A stretch of 64,000 nt of DNA from Maridesulfovibrio sp. Lineage in GTDB: Bacteria > Desulfobacterota > Desulfovibrionia > Desulfovibrionales > Desulfovibrionaceae. The number at the start of each line of letters is the position of its first letter. Positions within the stretch are counted from its first letter, which is position 1. A model generated the notes under the pieces. That model was not told where the DNA came from, made no database searches, and was given only the letters and a program-made list of their open reading frames with translations. The position numbers were made by a program, and so were the translations under genes. Shown in pieces: positions 1 through 9,208 of the stretch. The stretch lies in contig NZ_OY787459.1 in assembly GCF_963678865.1 (NCBI RefSeq), positions 1 through 64,000 of the forward strand, in the 5' to 3' direction.

Positions 1-433
1 TGTTACCCTCGCCCCTTTGAAAGTACGTAATGTACCCAAGGCTGAGGCCGAGGAAACAGCTCTTTATCTTCTTGAAAGGGTGGGCATTAACGATCAGGCC
101 CATAAATACCCCGCAGAACTTTCCGGTGGACAGCAGCAGCGCGTTGCTATTGCCAGAGCTTTGGCAATGAAGCCCAAAGCCATGCTGTTTGACGAACCTA
201 CTTCCGCACTGGACCCGGAAATGATTAACGAAGTTCTCAATGTTATGAAGGATCTCGCCCGCGAAGGCATGACCATGCTTTGCGTGACCCACGAAATGGG
301 CTTTGCCCGGGAAGTGGCTGATCGCGTAATCTTCATGGATGGCGGTGAAGTTATTGAACAGGCTCCCCCGGAGGAGTTCTTCAAAAACCCCAAACATGAA
401 AGAGCAAAAATGTTTTTGAAGGAGATTTTATAA
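1..433 (+). CDS. Polar amino acid ABC transporter ATPase, 5'-truncated
   Basis: This is the C-terminal two thirds of a GlnQ/HisP-type ATPase that powers uptake of a polar amino acid. The reading frame is open from base 2, so the gene starts left of the window and the Walker A motif is missing. Visible are the ABC signature LSGGQQQR, Walker [14 protein letters not shown] and the switch histidine in CVTHEMG. The C-terminus FLKEIL is typical of the family. The binding protein follows after 58 bases and two permeases come after that, so this is the first visible gene of a four-gene importer operon. The family is certain; the substrate cannot be told from sequence. Confidence 0.95.
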   Translation, partial: VTLAPLKVRNVPKAEAEETALYLLERVGINDQAHKYPAELSGGQQQRVAIARALAMKPKAMLFDEPTSALDPEMINEVLNVMKDLAREGMTMLCVTHEMGFAREVADRVIFMDGGEVIEQAPPEEFFKNPKHERAKMFLKEIL

Positions 434-491
434 GTGTCGCTCCTGTGGGCGATTTCGGTTGGTAACCTTAAATTTTTTCAGGAGGAACCTG

Positions 492-1307
492 ATGAGAAGA
501 CTCTCAATTGTTGTTGCTATGGTTTTGGCGATGGCCCTTTGCGCATCTGTCGCAATGGCCGACAAGCTGCAGGAAGTTAAAGCCCGCGGTGTTTTGATGT
601 GCGGTGTTAAAGATGCTGTTGTACCTTTTGGCTACATTGATGAAGATACCAAGAAGCTCGTCGGTCTGGATATCGACATCTGCAACTACATCGCCAAGGA
701 ACTGGGTGTGAAGGCTGAATTCAAGCCTGTAACTTCCGCTACCCGTATCCCCATGGTTGTTCAGGGTTCCATTGACCTCGCAGCAGCTACCATGACCCAC
801 AAGATTGCCCGTGACGACACCATCGACTTTTCCATCACTTACTTCATGGACGGTCAGAAGCTGCTCGTCAAAAAAGGTTCCGGTATCAAATCCGTTGCGG
901 ACCTGAAAGGTAAGAAAGTCGGTACTGCCAAAGGCTCCACCTCCGAGCAGAATATCCAGAATGCACAGCCCGATTGTAAAGTACTTTCCTTCGAAGGTTA
1001 CCCTCAGGCAATGCTCGCTCTCAAGCAGGGTAAAGTAAAAGCGGTTACCACTGACTCCACCATCCTTCTCGGCCTTAAAAACTCCGACCCCAACCCCGAA
1101 AAGTGGGAAATCGTCGGCGAGTTCATCTCTCCCGAACCTTACGGTATCGGTCTGCCCGAGAACGAATCCAATTTCCGTGATGCAGTCAACACTGCTCTGA
1201 TCAAAATGTGGAAGAGCGGCGACTACAAAAAAGCGTACACCAAATGGTTCGGTCCTGATACCAAGTACTACCTGCCCCTCACCTGGAACATGGAAGTATG
1301 GCCCTAA
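492..1307 (+). CDS. Periplasmic amino acid-binding protein of ABC importer
   Basis: This is a family 3 extracellular solute-binding protein of 271 residues that captures an amino acid in the periplasm for the adjoining permeases. I chose the ATG at 492 because AGGAGG lies just upstream and it gives a clean signal peptide (MRRLSIVVAMVLAMALCASVAMA, cut before DKLQEV); an upstream TTG at 459 has no such support. Family features are GVKDAVVPFGY near the N-terminus, GLDIDICNYIAKELG and the GTAKGSTSEQN hinge region. A strong hairpin follows the stop codon. The substrate is probably glutamine, glutamate or a related polar amino acid, by family resemblance only. Confidence 0.93.
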   Translation: MRRLSIVVAMVLAMALCASVAMADKLQEVKARGVLMCGVKDAVVPFGYIDEDTKKLVGLDIDICNYIAKELGVKAEFKPVTSATRIPMVVQGSIDLAAATMTHKIARDDTIDFSITYFMDGQKLLVKKGSGIKSVADLKGKKVGTAKGSTSEQNIQNAQPDCKVLSFEGYPQAMLALKQGKVKAVTTDSTILLGLKNSDPNPEKWEIVGEFISPEPYGIGLPENESNFRDAVNTALIKMWKSGDYKKAYTKWFGPDTKYYLPLTWNMEVWP

Positions 1308-1342
1308 GCCGACTGCTTGAGGTTTTAGTTCTGTAAGATAAC

Positions 1343-1370
1343 GGGAAGGCCGTGTGCGCACGGTCTTCCC
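1343..1370 (+). promoter_or_regulatory. Intercistronic hairpin after binding-protein gene
   Basis: A 12-bp stem (1343-1354 with 1359-1370, one G-U pair) closes on a TGCG loop. No T-run follows, so it is unlikely to be a full terminator. It lies between the binding-protein gene and the first permease gene. Such hairpins commonly protect the upstream message from 3' decay and lower downstream expression, giving excess binding protein. That role is inferred. Confidence 0.7.
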
Positions 1371-1390
1371 GAAAACAACGGATAGATGTT

Positions 1391-2092
1391 TTGAATTATC
1401 AGTTTGATTGGAATCTGGTTCTCAGCGGACAATACGGGCAGTGGATTATCGATGGGGTCAAGGTCACCCTGCAGATATCTGCAGTGTCTATTGTATTTAC
1501 ACTGCTTCTTGGTACTATCGTCGCAGTTATGCGCATGTCCAAGTTCAAGCCCTTTGAATGGTTCAGCTTCGCGTTTGTAGAATTCTTCCGTAATACGCCT
1601 TTGCTGATTCAGATATTTTTCTGGTATTTCGGCTCATATTCCATCCTTCCCGAGGGGGTGAATGAATGGCTTTATGATCACGATTTCGAATTTGCGGCCG
1701 GGGTGATATCCCTGACTGTATACACTGCCGCGTTTGTGGCTGAGGAAATCAGGGCCGGGATCAACTCCATCCCCAAGAACCAGCTGGAAGCGTCCCGTGC
1801 GACCGGGCTTTCCTTTCTGCAGGCCTATCGCTACGTTATTTTGCCGCAGGCTTTCAGGATTATCATACCACCTCTTATTTCGCAGTCGCTGAACCTGATT
1901 AAAAACTCGTCACTGGTAATGACTATCGGGGTTATGGACCTTACCTACATGGCCCGCCAGATTGAATCCTATACCTTTCACGGATTCGAGGCTTTTACAG
2001 TGGCGACAGTTATCTATCTGTGTATCTCGCTGATCGTGTCACTCATGATCAATATGTATAACAAGCATTTCCTGCTGCAAATTAAATACTAG
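1391..2092 (+). CDS. Polar amino acid ABC transporter permease 1
   Basis: This is an inner-membrane permease of the HisM/GlnP family, about 233 residues with several hydrophobic segments. The EAA loop that contacts the ATPase reads EASRATGLSFLQAYRYVILPQA. A GTG at 1352 is also in frame, but it lies inside the intercistronic hairpin stem and would add an unrelated arginine-rich leader. I therefore prefer the TTG at 1391, with a weak CGGA upstream, which starts the protein at MNYQFDWN. It pairs with the next gene as a heterodimer. The start remains uncertain. Confidence 0.88.
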   Translation: MNYQFDWNLVLSGQYGQWIIDGVKVTLQISAVSIVFTLLLGTIVAVMRMSKFKPFEWFSFAFVEFFRNTPLLIQIFFWYFGSYSILPEGVNEWLYDHDFEFAAGVISLTVYTAAFVAEEIRAGINSIPKNQLEASRATGLSFLQAYRYVILPQAFRIIIPPLISQSLNLIKNSSLVMTIGVMDLTYMARQIESYTFHGFEAFTVATVIYLCISLIVSLMINMYNKHFLLQIKY

Positions 2093-2104
2093 GAGTGGCG
2101 TCTC

Positions 2105-2800
2105 GTGCAATGGGATGTAGTTTGGAACAACTTTGATTATTTTCTCTGGGGCGCCTTCCCTGACGGACCTATCGGCGGTCTGGCTGCCAGTATTATTCTG
2201 GCCTTGCTCGGTATTTTCGGTGCTTTCTGGATAGGGCTTGCTGCCGGTTTGATGCGTCTTTCCCGCAACAGGGTGGTCAAGTCCATATCTGTTATCTATA
2301 TTGAGGTCATACGCGGTGTGCCGCTGCTGATGCTGATTTTCTGGTTTTATTTTCTGGCGCCGGTTGTACTTGGGAATCCCCTGCCGGAATTCCACTGTGC
2401 CTTGATAGCTTTTATCGTTTTTACCGGGGCTTATATCGGTGAAATCGTAAAAGCAGGTGTTATCGCCCTGCCGAGAGGGCAGATGGAAGCCGCAAGGGGA
2501 ACCGGTCTTTCCCATGTGCAGGCTATGCGGTATGTTATTCTGCCGCAGGCTCTGCGTAATATGATTCCCTCTTTTGTAAACCAGTTCGTTTCTCTGACTA
2601 AGGATACCTCGCTCGCCTACATTATCGGGGTGAACGAGCTGACCCGTACAGCCACACAGGTTAACAACAGGACCCTGTCGGCTCCCACTGAAATTTTTAT
2701 TACTATTGCGATTCTTTATTTTATTGTCTGCTATGTACTGACTTGGACCAGCCGCCGCATGGAAGCACATATGGCCAAGTATCAGGCTAGAGACCGATAA
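2105..2800 (+). CDS. Polar amino acid ABC transporter permease 2
   Basis: This is the second HisM/GlnP-family permease, 231 residues, starting at a GTG with AGGAG upstream (at the stop codon of permease 1, 12 bases away). The EAA loop MEAARGTGLSHVQAMRYVIL is intact. The segment IEVIRGVPLLMLIFWFYF matches the conserved second transmembrane region of the family. It is the last gene of the operon, because a strong terminator lies 27 bases after its stop. Together with the upstream genes it completes the importer. Confidence 0.94.
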   Translation: MQWDVVWNNFDYFLWGAFPDGPIGGLAASIILALLGIFGAFWIGLAAGLMRLSRNRVVKSISVIYIEVIRGVPLLMLIFWFYFLAPVVLGNPLPEFHCALIAFIVFTGAYIGEIVKAGVIALPRGQMEAARGTGLSHVQAMRYVILPQALRNMIPSFVNQFVSLTKDTSLAYIIGVNELTRTATQVNNRTLSAPTEIFITIAILYFIVCYVLTWTSRRMEAHMAKYQARDR

Positions 2801-2826
2801 GTAATTTTAATGAATATGAAATGGTT

Positions 2827-2858
2827 AGCCCCTGCTTCAAATGGAGCAGGGGCTTTCT
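2827..2858 (+). terminator. Rho-independent terminator of amino acid ABC operon
   Basis: A perfect 10-bp stem (2827-2836 with 2845-2854, AGCCCCTGCT and its complement) is followed by TTCTT. It stands directly after the second permease gene and should end the operon. Confidence 0.85.
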
Positions 2859-2880
2859 TATGCTCTTTTGTAACTTTATT

Positions 2881-2909
2881 TTGACCGAAATTTCATATTG
2901 GACTAATGT
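2881..2909 (+). promoter_or_regulatory. Possible sigma-70 promoter for deoC
   Basis: TTGACC at 2881-2886 and TAATGT at 2904-2909 are separated by 17 bases. The -35 element is good and the -10 only fair. The site is about 95 bases upstream of deoC and downstream of the preceding terminator. Confidence 0.45.
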
Positions 2910-3002
2910 CGTTCTAATGGGAAGTATGCTCTAGTTTTACCCTGCATTGGATTATGTCGGGTTGAAAACTGGCTTTGTTCAATTTTAACCCGGGAGACGG
3001 AC

Positions 3003-3656
3003 ATGGACAGAATCGACAACCTTGCTCCATACATTGACCATACTTTATTAAATGTATCGGCGGTTCCTGCGGATATTGAACGGCTTTGCCGTGAGGCGGT
3101 TGAGTATGATTTTGCGGCTGTTTGTGTTCATCCTTCCCATATAGCCAGAGCCGTGCAGCTGTTGGCAGGCGAAAGACCTCTGGTCTGTTCGGTAATCGGT
3201 TTTCCTTCAGGTTCTACCCTGCCGGAAGTTAAAATGCTTGAAGCCATGCGTGCAGTGGAAAAAGGTGCGCGTGAGCTGGATATGGTTGTTAACATAGGCG
3301 CCCTGAAGGCTGGTGACCGTAAAGCTTTCCTTAATGATATTTTTATGACGGTTGAAGGAGCCGGTGGAATTCCGGTCAAGGCCATTATAGAAACAGGACT
3401 GCTGGATGATGACCAGAAGAAGCTGGCTTGCGATCTGGCGGTGACAGCAGGGGCTTCTTTTGTTAAGACCTGCACCGGGTTTGCTCCCGGCTGTGCCTGT
3501 GTAGAGGATATCAAGCTTATGCGTTCTGTCGTCGGCGATGACGCAGGTGTTAAGGCCAGCGGGGGTATTAAAACATATGATCAAGCTAAGGAACTTTTGG
3601 AGGCCGGGGCCAGCAGGCTTGGCACTTCATCTTCCCTTGCAATAATGAGGAGATAG
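3003..3656 (+). CDS. deoC: Deoxyribose-phosphate aldolase
   Basis: DeoC cleaves 2-deoxyribose 5-phosphate to glyceraldehyde 3-phosphate and acetaldehyde, so deoxynucleoside sugars can enter central carbon metabolism. The 217-residue protein is the usual bacterial length. The Schiff-base lysine lies in FVKTCTGF and the second catalytic lysine in VKASGGIK; DHTLL near the N-terminus and MVVNIGALK are also family signatures. The ATG has GGGAGACGG upstream. The next gene begins four bases after the stop and its ribosome site lies inside the end of deoC, so the two are translated from one message. Confidence 0.96.
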   Translation: MDRIDNLAPYIDHTLLNVSAVPADIERLCREAVEYDFAAVCVHPSHIARAVQLLAGERPLVCSVIGFPSGSTLPEVKMLEAMRAVEKGARELDMVVNIGALKAGDRKAFLNDIFMTVEGAGGIPVKAIIETGLLDDDQKKLACDLAVTAGASFVKTCTGFAPGCACVEDIKLMRSVVGDDAGVKASGGIKTYDQAKELLEAGASRLGTSSSLAIMRR

Positions 3657-3659
3657 TTT

Positions 3660-4334
3660 TTGTCCGGGAAAATAGAACTCATGGCTGTGGCAAGGCCCGG
3701 TGATATAGAAAAAAAATCTTTTGAAATTATAGATTCTGAGGTCCCGGAACCACGCAAATTCGCTGGTATTGAATGGCAGATCGTAAGACGTATGGTTCAT
3801 ACCACTGCGGATTTTGAGCTGATTGATCTTGTGCGTTTTCATCCCGAAGCCGTTGCTTCCGGTCTTGATGCCCTGCGTTCAGGCTGTACCGTGGCCACAG
3901 ATACTGAAATGGCCCGGTGCGGGATTCCAATGCGTAGAATGACCCCCCTCGGCTGCGAAGTACGTTGCCTTATGAATGATCCTGAGGTCATTTCTTCCGC
4001 GAAGAGAAATTCCACCACCAGAGCCCATGCTGCCATGGACCTTGCTGCGCACAGCATGCGGCCTGAAATCCATGTTATCGGAAATGCGCCTACAGCTTTG
4101 ATCCGGCTGGTAGAGCTTGTGGAAGAGGGGATAATGAAACCTCCGGCTCTGGTTGTGGGCATGCCTGTGGGATTCGTAAATGCTGCAGAATCCAAAAAAC
4201 TGCTCATGAACAGCGGGGGGCTTCCGTATATTACCATTGAAGGGCGCAAGGGAGGCTCTGCTCTTGCCGCATGTGTTATAAATGCACTTGCGAAGGTGGT
4301 TCTTGCAGAACGTAAACTTTCCGGGGAGATATAA
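3660..4334 (+). CDS. cbiC: Precorrin-8X / cobalt-precorrin-8 methylmutase
   Basis: This enzyme moves the C-11 methyl group to C-12 to make (cobalt-)hydrogenobyrinate in corrin ring synthesis. The catalytic histidine is in RMVHTTADFE and the conserved GNAPTAL and VGMPVGFVNAAESK segments are present in the 224-residue protein. I take the TTG at 3660 as the start because GAGGAG lies about seven bases upstream, within the end of deoC; the ATG at 3681 is less well placed. No other cobalamin gene is nearby, so the corrin pathway is scattered in this genome. CobH is the aerobic-pathway name of the same enzyme. Confidence 0.93.
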   Translation: MSGKIELMAVARPGDIEKKSFEIIDSEVPEPRKFAGIEWQIVRRMVHTTADFELIDLVRFHPEAVASGLDALRSGCTVATDTEMARCGIPMRRMTPLGCEVRCLMNDPEVISSAKRNSTTRAHAAMDLAAHSMRPEIHVIGNAPTALIRLVELVEEGIMKPPALVVGMPVGFVNAAESKKLLMNSGGLPYITIEGRKGGSALAACVINALAKVVLAERKLSGEI

Positions 4335-4476
4335 GCCCTCAGGAAGATATTTTGTTTTGTTCTTTTCAGAATGAAAGATTATTAATTATAGACTTTGAAG
4401 GCTATTTGTGAAAACACTGTTTGAAGGAATCCTTTGTATTTTTAAAGTGATAATGATATTCTCGGTGCAATAAGGT

Positions 4477-7293
4477 ATGTCTGACGATAAGTCTGTTTCA
4501 AAAAGATCCTTTTTCATATTCAAAAAAGGCGAAAGGTCCATATCACGTGACCTCTCAGCTTGTCTTGTTTTCGCTCTTGCCATAATTATAGGGTTGGTTA
4601 CTGCTTACGAATATTTCAGTCGTTCAAAAATGTTGCGTCAGGAATTTGAAGATAAGGCAGATACCTATATAGAGCAGTTAGCCAAATCAGTTACTTTTCC
4701 TATCTGGAATTTTGATATGGGTTCGCTTAAGCATGTCTGTAGTGCCTATACCCAGAATGAACAGTTTTCCAAGCTCAAAATCATTGATGTAAACGGCGAA
4801 GTTCTCTTCAATTTTGTGCGTCCCGGTGAGGTTGGTGATGACTCTGTCGTCCGGGAACGCGACCTCTATATTTCCAAAGAAAAAATCGGGTCTATCCGTA
4901 TGGAGCTGACCAGTCGCGTCTATCGCCGCAATCTGGATTGGATTCTTTTTGTTTCCAGCCTGACTTTTCTTATTTCTGTTGCAGTTATTTATATCATTAC
5001 AGGCTTTTTAATTGATTATTTTATTCGCAATCCAATAGCCCGTTTGCGTAAGGGCATGGATAAAGTTGCCATGGGTGATTTCTCAGACCGCTTTGACGAA
5101 TTTCAATACATAGAGCTTCTGGAGATCGGTTCACGTTTCAACCGCATGACTGAGGAAATTGCCAGCCGTGAGAGCAGGCTGGAAGAAGTGAACAAGGTGC
5201 TGCAGAGTGAAATCCACATGCGCGAAAAAGCGGCCCGTTCACTGGTGAAAAGTGAAAAGCGTTACCGGGCACTGGTTGAGACCACAGCGGAAGGATTTTT
5301 CATGATTGATGAATCCCTGATCCTGCTGGATGTAAACCCTGCTTTCTGTACCATGATCGGTTTAAACCGTGAGGATGTACTCGGAGTCGAAATCGGAGTT
5401 GTTCTCGGCAGCATTGCTGCTGACCGGTTTTGTCATGATAACACCCACGGCCATAGATTCGAGCTCAGCTTCGAGAACAGTAATGGTCGTGAAGTGGATA
5501 TTTTTATCAACGCCACTAATCTTTTTGAAAACGATAACGTGAAGCTTACCTTTGCCTTTGTAACTGATATTTCCAGTTATAAAATGATGGAGAAGGCTTT
5601 GCGTGCTTCAGAGGAAGAGTACCGGACTATTGCCGAATATACCTTTGACTGGGAAATGTGGATAGGTCCCACAGGTGCGGTTAAATACGTCAGTCCTTCG
5701 TGTGAACGTATTTCAGGGTATCCCAAGGCTTATTTCATGGAGGGGCCGGTCAGGGTGGAGCACATCCTGCATAAGAATGACCGGGAATTCTGGTTGAAGG
5801 CCCTTAAGGGAAGTTTTCCGTCTCCGGATGGAACGGATATGCGGCTTTTTCGCCGGGACGGCCTTCTGCGCTGGGTCTCACTTACCGGTCATCAGGTTTT
5901 TGCCGATGACGGCACTTCACTTGGCTTGAGACTTTCCCTGCGCGATATTACCAAGCGTAAGTTTATGGAAAAGCAGTTGCAATATGAGGCTCTGCACGAT
6001 CCTTTAACCGGCCTTGCCAACCGCACCCTTTGTTGTGACCGCATTCTGCAGGCAGTGGAGCGTTCCCGCCGCAGGGAAAATTATTTTTTTGCAGTCATTT
6101 TTATGGATTTGGACCGTTTCAAGATTATCAATGACAGTCTCGGTCATAATATCGGCGATAAGCTTCTGGTAGAGGTTTCCAAGCGTTTGCTTAAAACGAT
6201 CCGCGAGCTTGATACTGTTTCCCGTTTCGGCGGTGATGAATTTATTGTTGTACTCGAAGAGCTGGCTTCACCGCGTGAGGGAATCCGCATCGTGCGGCGC
6301 ATAAGAGACTGCCTGAACGGGCCTGCGCTCATTGATGGACACAAGATCAATATTGCCGCCAGTTACGGTGTTCTGCTCAGTCCTACCGAGTATGATAAGC
6401 CTGAAGCGATTATTCAGAATGCCAATGTTGCCATGCATCAGGCCAAGGAATCCGGCAGAGACAGGATCAAGGTATTCAATAAGAGAATGCTTGAGGAAGC
6501 TGTGCAGGCCATGCAGTTGGAAAGCGACCTGCGCGCGGCAATGCTTGCCGGGGATGAGTTGTATCTTGATTATCAGCCAATTTATTCTTTGAGTGACAAT
6601 CGTGTTGTCGGTTTTGAAGCCCTCATCCGTTGGGATCATCCAAGTCGGGGGCTGGTAATGCCGGGAGAATTTATTCCTTTGGCAGAGGAGTCCGGACTTA
6701 TCTTTGAGCTGGGAAGCTGGGTCATTACCGAGGCCTGCCGCCAGATGAAGGGCTGGCAGTCCAGCTATGAGAATGCTTCAGAGATGATGATGTCCATCAA
6801 TATTTCGCCGCGTCAGTTTTCGCAGCCAGCGTTGGTCGATAATATTCTTTCCAAGCTCAACGAATTCGATCTTCCTGCTTCAAATCTTAAGGTAGAGATT
6901 ACTGAAACTGCAATTATGGAAAGGGCCAAGCAGTCGGTTGATATGCTTAACCGTCTTAAGTCCGCCGGAGTGCTGGTTTCCATTGATGATTTCGGTACCG
7001 GCTATTCCTCCATGAGCAACCTGCAGGAATTTCCACTGGATCAGCTTAAAATTGATCTCAGTTTTGTGCGCAAGATGCATGAGTCTTCAGAAAACCTCGA
7101 AATCGTCAAGGCCATTGTCAACCTGGCCCATAATCTTGGCCTGAATGTTGTGGCTGAGGGGGTGGAAGATCTTCAGCAGCAGGAAGCATTGCGTGATCTA
7201 GGCTGTGAGTTCGGACAGGGGTATCTGTTTTCAAAACCCATCAGTAGGGAGAAAGTGGAAGTTTTTTTAAAGAACGGGGGTAGTTTCAATTAG
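4477..7293 (+). CDS. Membrane PAS-PAS-GGDEF-EAL cyclic-di-GMP protein
   Basis: This 938-residue inner-membrane signalling protein probably makes or degrades cyclic di-GMP. In order it has TM1 (about 26-46), a periplasmic sensor of roughly 105 residues containing the recurring PIWNFD motif, TM2 (about 155-179), a HAMP region, two PAS domains (about 261-375 and 380-495), GGDEF (about 515-675) and EAL (about 695-930). The cyclase site RFGGDEF is intact and RELD five residues before it fits an inhibitory I-site. The phosphodiesterase motifs EALIRW, ITETAIM, DDFGTGYSS and AEGVE are also intact, so either activity is possible. It stands alone, ahead of a terminator. The signal it senses is unknown. 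Confidence 0.93.
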   Translation: MSDDKSVSKRSFFIFKKGERSISRDLSACLVFALAIIIGLVTAYEYFSRSKMLRQEFEDKADTYIEQLAKSVTFPIWNFDMGSLKHVCSAYTQNEQFSKLKIIDVNGEVLFNFVRPGEVGDDSVVRERDLYISKEKIGSIRMELTSRVYRRNLDWILFVSSLTFLISVAVIYIITGFLIDYFIRNPIARLRKGMDKVAMGDFSDRFDEFQYIELLEIGSRFNRMTEEIASRESRLEEVNKVLQSEIHMREKAARSLVKSEKRYRALVETTAEGFFMIDESLILLDVNPAFCTMIGLNREDVLGVEIGVVLGSIAADRFCHDNTHGHRFELSFENSNGREVDIFINATNLFENDNVKLTFAFVTDISSYKMMEKALRASEEEYRTIAEYTFDWEMWIGPTGAVKYVSPSCERISGYPKAYFMEGPVRVEHILHKNDREFWLKALKGSFPSPDGTDMRLFRRDGLLRWVSLTGHQVFADDGTSLGLRLSLRDITKRKFMEKQLQYEALHDPLTGLANRTLCCDRILQAVERSRRRENYFFAVIFMDLDRFKIINDSLGHNIGDKLLVEVSKRLLKTIRELDTVSRFGGDEFIVVLEELASPREGIRIVRRIRDCLNGPALIDGHKINIAASYGVLLSPTEYDKPEAIIQNANVAMHQAKESGRDRIKVFNKRMLEEAVQAMQLESDLRAAMLAGDELYLDYQPIYSLSDNRVVGFEALIRWDHPSRGLVMPGEFIPLAEESGLIFELGSWVITEACRQMKGWQSSYENASEMMMSINISPRQFSQPALVDNILSKLNEFDLPASNLKVEITETAIMERAKQSVDMLNRLKSAGVLVSIDDFGTGYSSMSNLQEFPLDQLKIDLSFVRKMHESSENLEIVKAIVNLAHNLGLNVVAEGVEDLQQQEALRDLGCEFGQGYLFSKPISREKVEVFLKNGGSFN

Positions 7294-7402
7294 ATTGTTC
7301 TTTTATCTTTTTAGAATGCAGGAAAAGACCTTTGCATACGTTTTTTTCAGCAGTGTGCAGAAGAGTGCTTTCAGAATCATGCATTTGTTTTAAAATTAAC
7401 AA

Positions 7403-7432
7403 GGGTCGGCTGTTTGCCGACTCTTTTTTTTA
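7403..7432 (+). terminator. Terminator after the GGDEF-EAL gene
   Basis: An 8-bp stem (7403-7410 with 7416-7423, one G-U pair) with loop TGTTT runs into a long T tract. It is the only terminator-like structure between the GGDEF-EAL gene and korD. Confidence 0.85.
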
Positions 7433-7475
7433 TATTCTGTAGGTGATTGTGTAATCAATTAAAAGTCGTTGGCTG

Positions 7476-7548
7476 CATAATCTCCAATCTTATAGTAGAT
7501 TATGTGTAAAGTATATTCATGTCAATTATGTAGGGCTTATTTTATAAT
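7476..7548 (+). promoter_or_regulatory. Dyad operator and promoter candidate upstream of kor
   Basis: The rest of the 420-base gap before korD holds a perfect 8-bp dyad, CATAATCT at 7476-7483 and AGATTATG at 7497-7504, with a 13-base spacer. Downstream lies a consensus TATAAT at 7543-7548 with a poor -35 at 7520-7525. A dyad just upstream of a weak -35 suits an activator, but the protein is unknown. A 7-bp stem also forms between ACCCGTT (7654-7660) and AACGGGT in the untranslated leader. Confidence 0.4.
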
Positions 7549-7713
7549 ATTGCCATAAAAGTTCTGATTCCTGTTGCATGTGCGGTATTACCATGCTAGG
7601 GCCGAATTTAGGTCCTGTTAAATTAATATTTAGCAAGGCAATCGGTTAGGCCTACCCGTTTCAAAGGGAGTGAAGGAACGGGTTTTAAAGTCATCCTCAA
7701 CCTGGATCAGGTT

Positions 7714-8043
7714 ATGAGTGTCAAACGCAAGGGAAATAGTACGGTTACGATTTTTCCGGATTGGTGTAAGGGATGCGGAATTTGCGCAGCGTTCTGTCCG
7801 GCAAAGGTCATGGAATTGAACGATCAGGGTAAAGCGGTCGTCGTCAGGGAAGAAGAATGTATCAATTGTGGATTCTGTGAACTGCACTGTCCGGATTTCG
7901 CGATTATGGTTCGCCCCAAGATTGATGACGAGATTCCAGCTGTATGCAGGGCTGTCCTTGAGAAGGCCGCCCGTAAAACAGATGGAGCCGCCGATTCCGG
8001 CGATGCTGCTGATAAAGCCGTTTCCGGTAAACAAAAGGTATAA
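7714..8043 (+). CDS. korD: 2-oxoacid:ferredoxin oxidoreductase, delta (ferredoxin) subunit
   Basis: KorD is the two-cluster ferredoxin subunit that passes electrons from the thiamine-diphosphate site to soluble ferredoxin. Both [4Fe-4S] motifs are complete in the 109-residue protein: C18-C21-C24-C28 followed by P, and C49-C52-C55-C59 followed by P. The tail after residue 80 is alanine-rich and probably flexible. It is the first gene of korDABC; korA follows after 11 bases. The ribosome site is weak. The enzyme most likely oxidises 2-oxoglutarate to succinyl-CoA, though other 2-oxoacids cannot be excluded. Confidence 0.9.
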   Translation: MSVKRKGNSTVTIFPDWCKGCGICAAFCPAKVMELNDQGKAVVVREEECINCGFCELHCPDFAIMVRPKIDDEIPAVCRAVLEKAARKTDGAADSGDAADKAVSGKQKV

Positions 8044-8054
8044 GGTGAACTTCC

Positions 8055-9206
8055 ATGGCCAGACCTAGAAAAAAGAGAAATAAAGAGATTTTCGCTCTGG
8101 GCAATGAGGCTGTTGTTGAAGGTGCACTTCTGGCAGGCTGCACTTTTTACGGCGGGTATCCAATTACTCCTTCATCGGAGATTATGGAGATTATGGCTCA
8201 GAGATTGCCGTTGATTCCCAACGGTGCATTTATTCAGATGGAAGATGAAATTGGCGGGCTTGGTTCAGTTATCGGTGCTTCATTGGCGGGAAGAAAAGCT
8301 ATGACCGCAACATCCGGTCCCGGTTTTTCGCTTATGCAGGAGCATCTTGGCTACGGGTGCATCACCGAGACTCCGCTGGTAATCGTGAACGTCATGCGCG
8401 GCGGACCCAGTACCGGGCTCCCAACATCCCCGGCACAGGGAGATGTTCAGCAGGCTCGTTGGGGAACCCACGGTGACCATTCCATCATAGTGCTTTCAGC
8501 ATCCAACGTTCAGGAATGCCTTGATAATACTATTGAGGCTTTCAACCTTGCGGAAAAATACCGCACTCCGGTAATTCTGCTCATTGACGAGATTACCGCC
8601 CATACCCGTGAGAAGATCATCATCCCCAACGAGGATGAGTATGAAGTTTTCAACCGTATTGTCCCGACCATGCCTCCGGAATGGTACAAACCTTACGAAG
8701 AAACCGTGCGCGGTGTTCCGCCCATGCCTTCCATCGGTTCCGGGTACCGGTTTCATGTTACCGGACTGACCCATGATACCAACGGTTTCCCGACCTCGCG
8801 ACCTGATGAAGTCCGGGAACTAAACGATCGTCTTTTCCGTAAGATCGACCAGTTTCTTCACGATGTTCAGCTTGTGGACGAAGTGGATACAGCTGATGCG
8901 GAAGTTGTGGTCATCGCGTATGGTACAGTTGCCCGCTCGGCAGAGCTTGCTGTTAAGCAGGCTCGTGATCTGGGCGTCAAGGCCGGACTGCTTAAGCTTT
9001 CAACCCTGTTTCCGTATCCCAGGACGGCCACCGAGAGAATTATGGCAAAAGCCCATACTCTTGTAGTGCCGGAAATGAATATGGGACAGATGTCAAGGGA
9101 AGTGAAAAGGGTCAATAACGGTCAGGTAAGCGTGCGGACCATTAATAAGGTGGACGGGCAGATAATCACCCCCGCCGAAATCCTCAAAGTCTTAACACGG
9201 GTGTAG
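8055..9206 (+). CDS. korA: 2-oxoacid:ferredoxin oxidoreductase, alpha subunit
   Basis: KorA (383 residues) carries the pyrimidine-binding and transketolase C-terminal domains of a KorAB-type oxidoreductase. The family segment GGYPITPSSEIME is present near residue 35, followed by EDEIGGLGSVIGAS and TATSGPGFSLMQEHLG. The C-terminal domain has VPEMNMGQM. It acts with KorB to decarboxylate a 2-oxoacid and form an acyl-CoA in the cytoplasm. The next gene starts two bases after the stop, so translation is probably coupled. In sulfate reducers this enzyme usually feeds an incomplete citric acid cycle. Confidence 0.94.
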   Translation: MARPRKKRNKEIFALGNEAVVEGALLAGCTFYGGYPITPSSEIMEIMAQRLPLIPNGAFIQMEDEIGGLGSVIGASLAGRKAMTATSGPGFSLMQEHLGYGCITETPLVIVNVMRGGPSTGLPTSPAQGDVQQARWGTHGDHSIIVLSASNVQECLDNTIEAFNLAEKYRTPVILLIDEITAHTREKIIIPNEDEYEVFNRIVPTMPPEWYKPYEETVRGVPPMPSIGSGYRFHVTGLTHDTNGFPTSRPDEVRELNDRLFRKIDQFLHDVQLVDEVDTADAEVVVIAYGTVARSAELAVKQARDLGVKAGLLKLSTLFPYPRTATERIMAKAHTLVVPEMNMGQMSREVKRVNNGQVSVRTINKVDGQIITPAEILKVLTRV

Positions 9207-9208
9207 TC

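Noticed and set aside
3621-3645. Sigma-54 promoter within deoC (TGGCAC ... TTGCA)
   Set aside because: The GG to GC spacing is 16 bases; sigma-54 promoters need 10.
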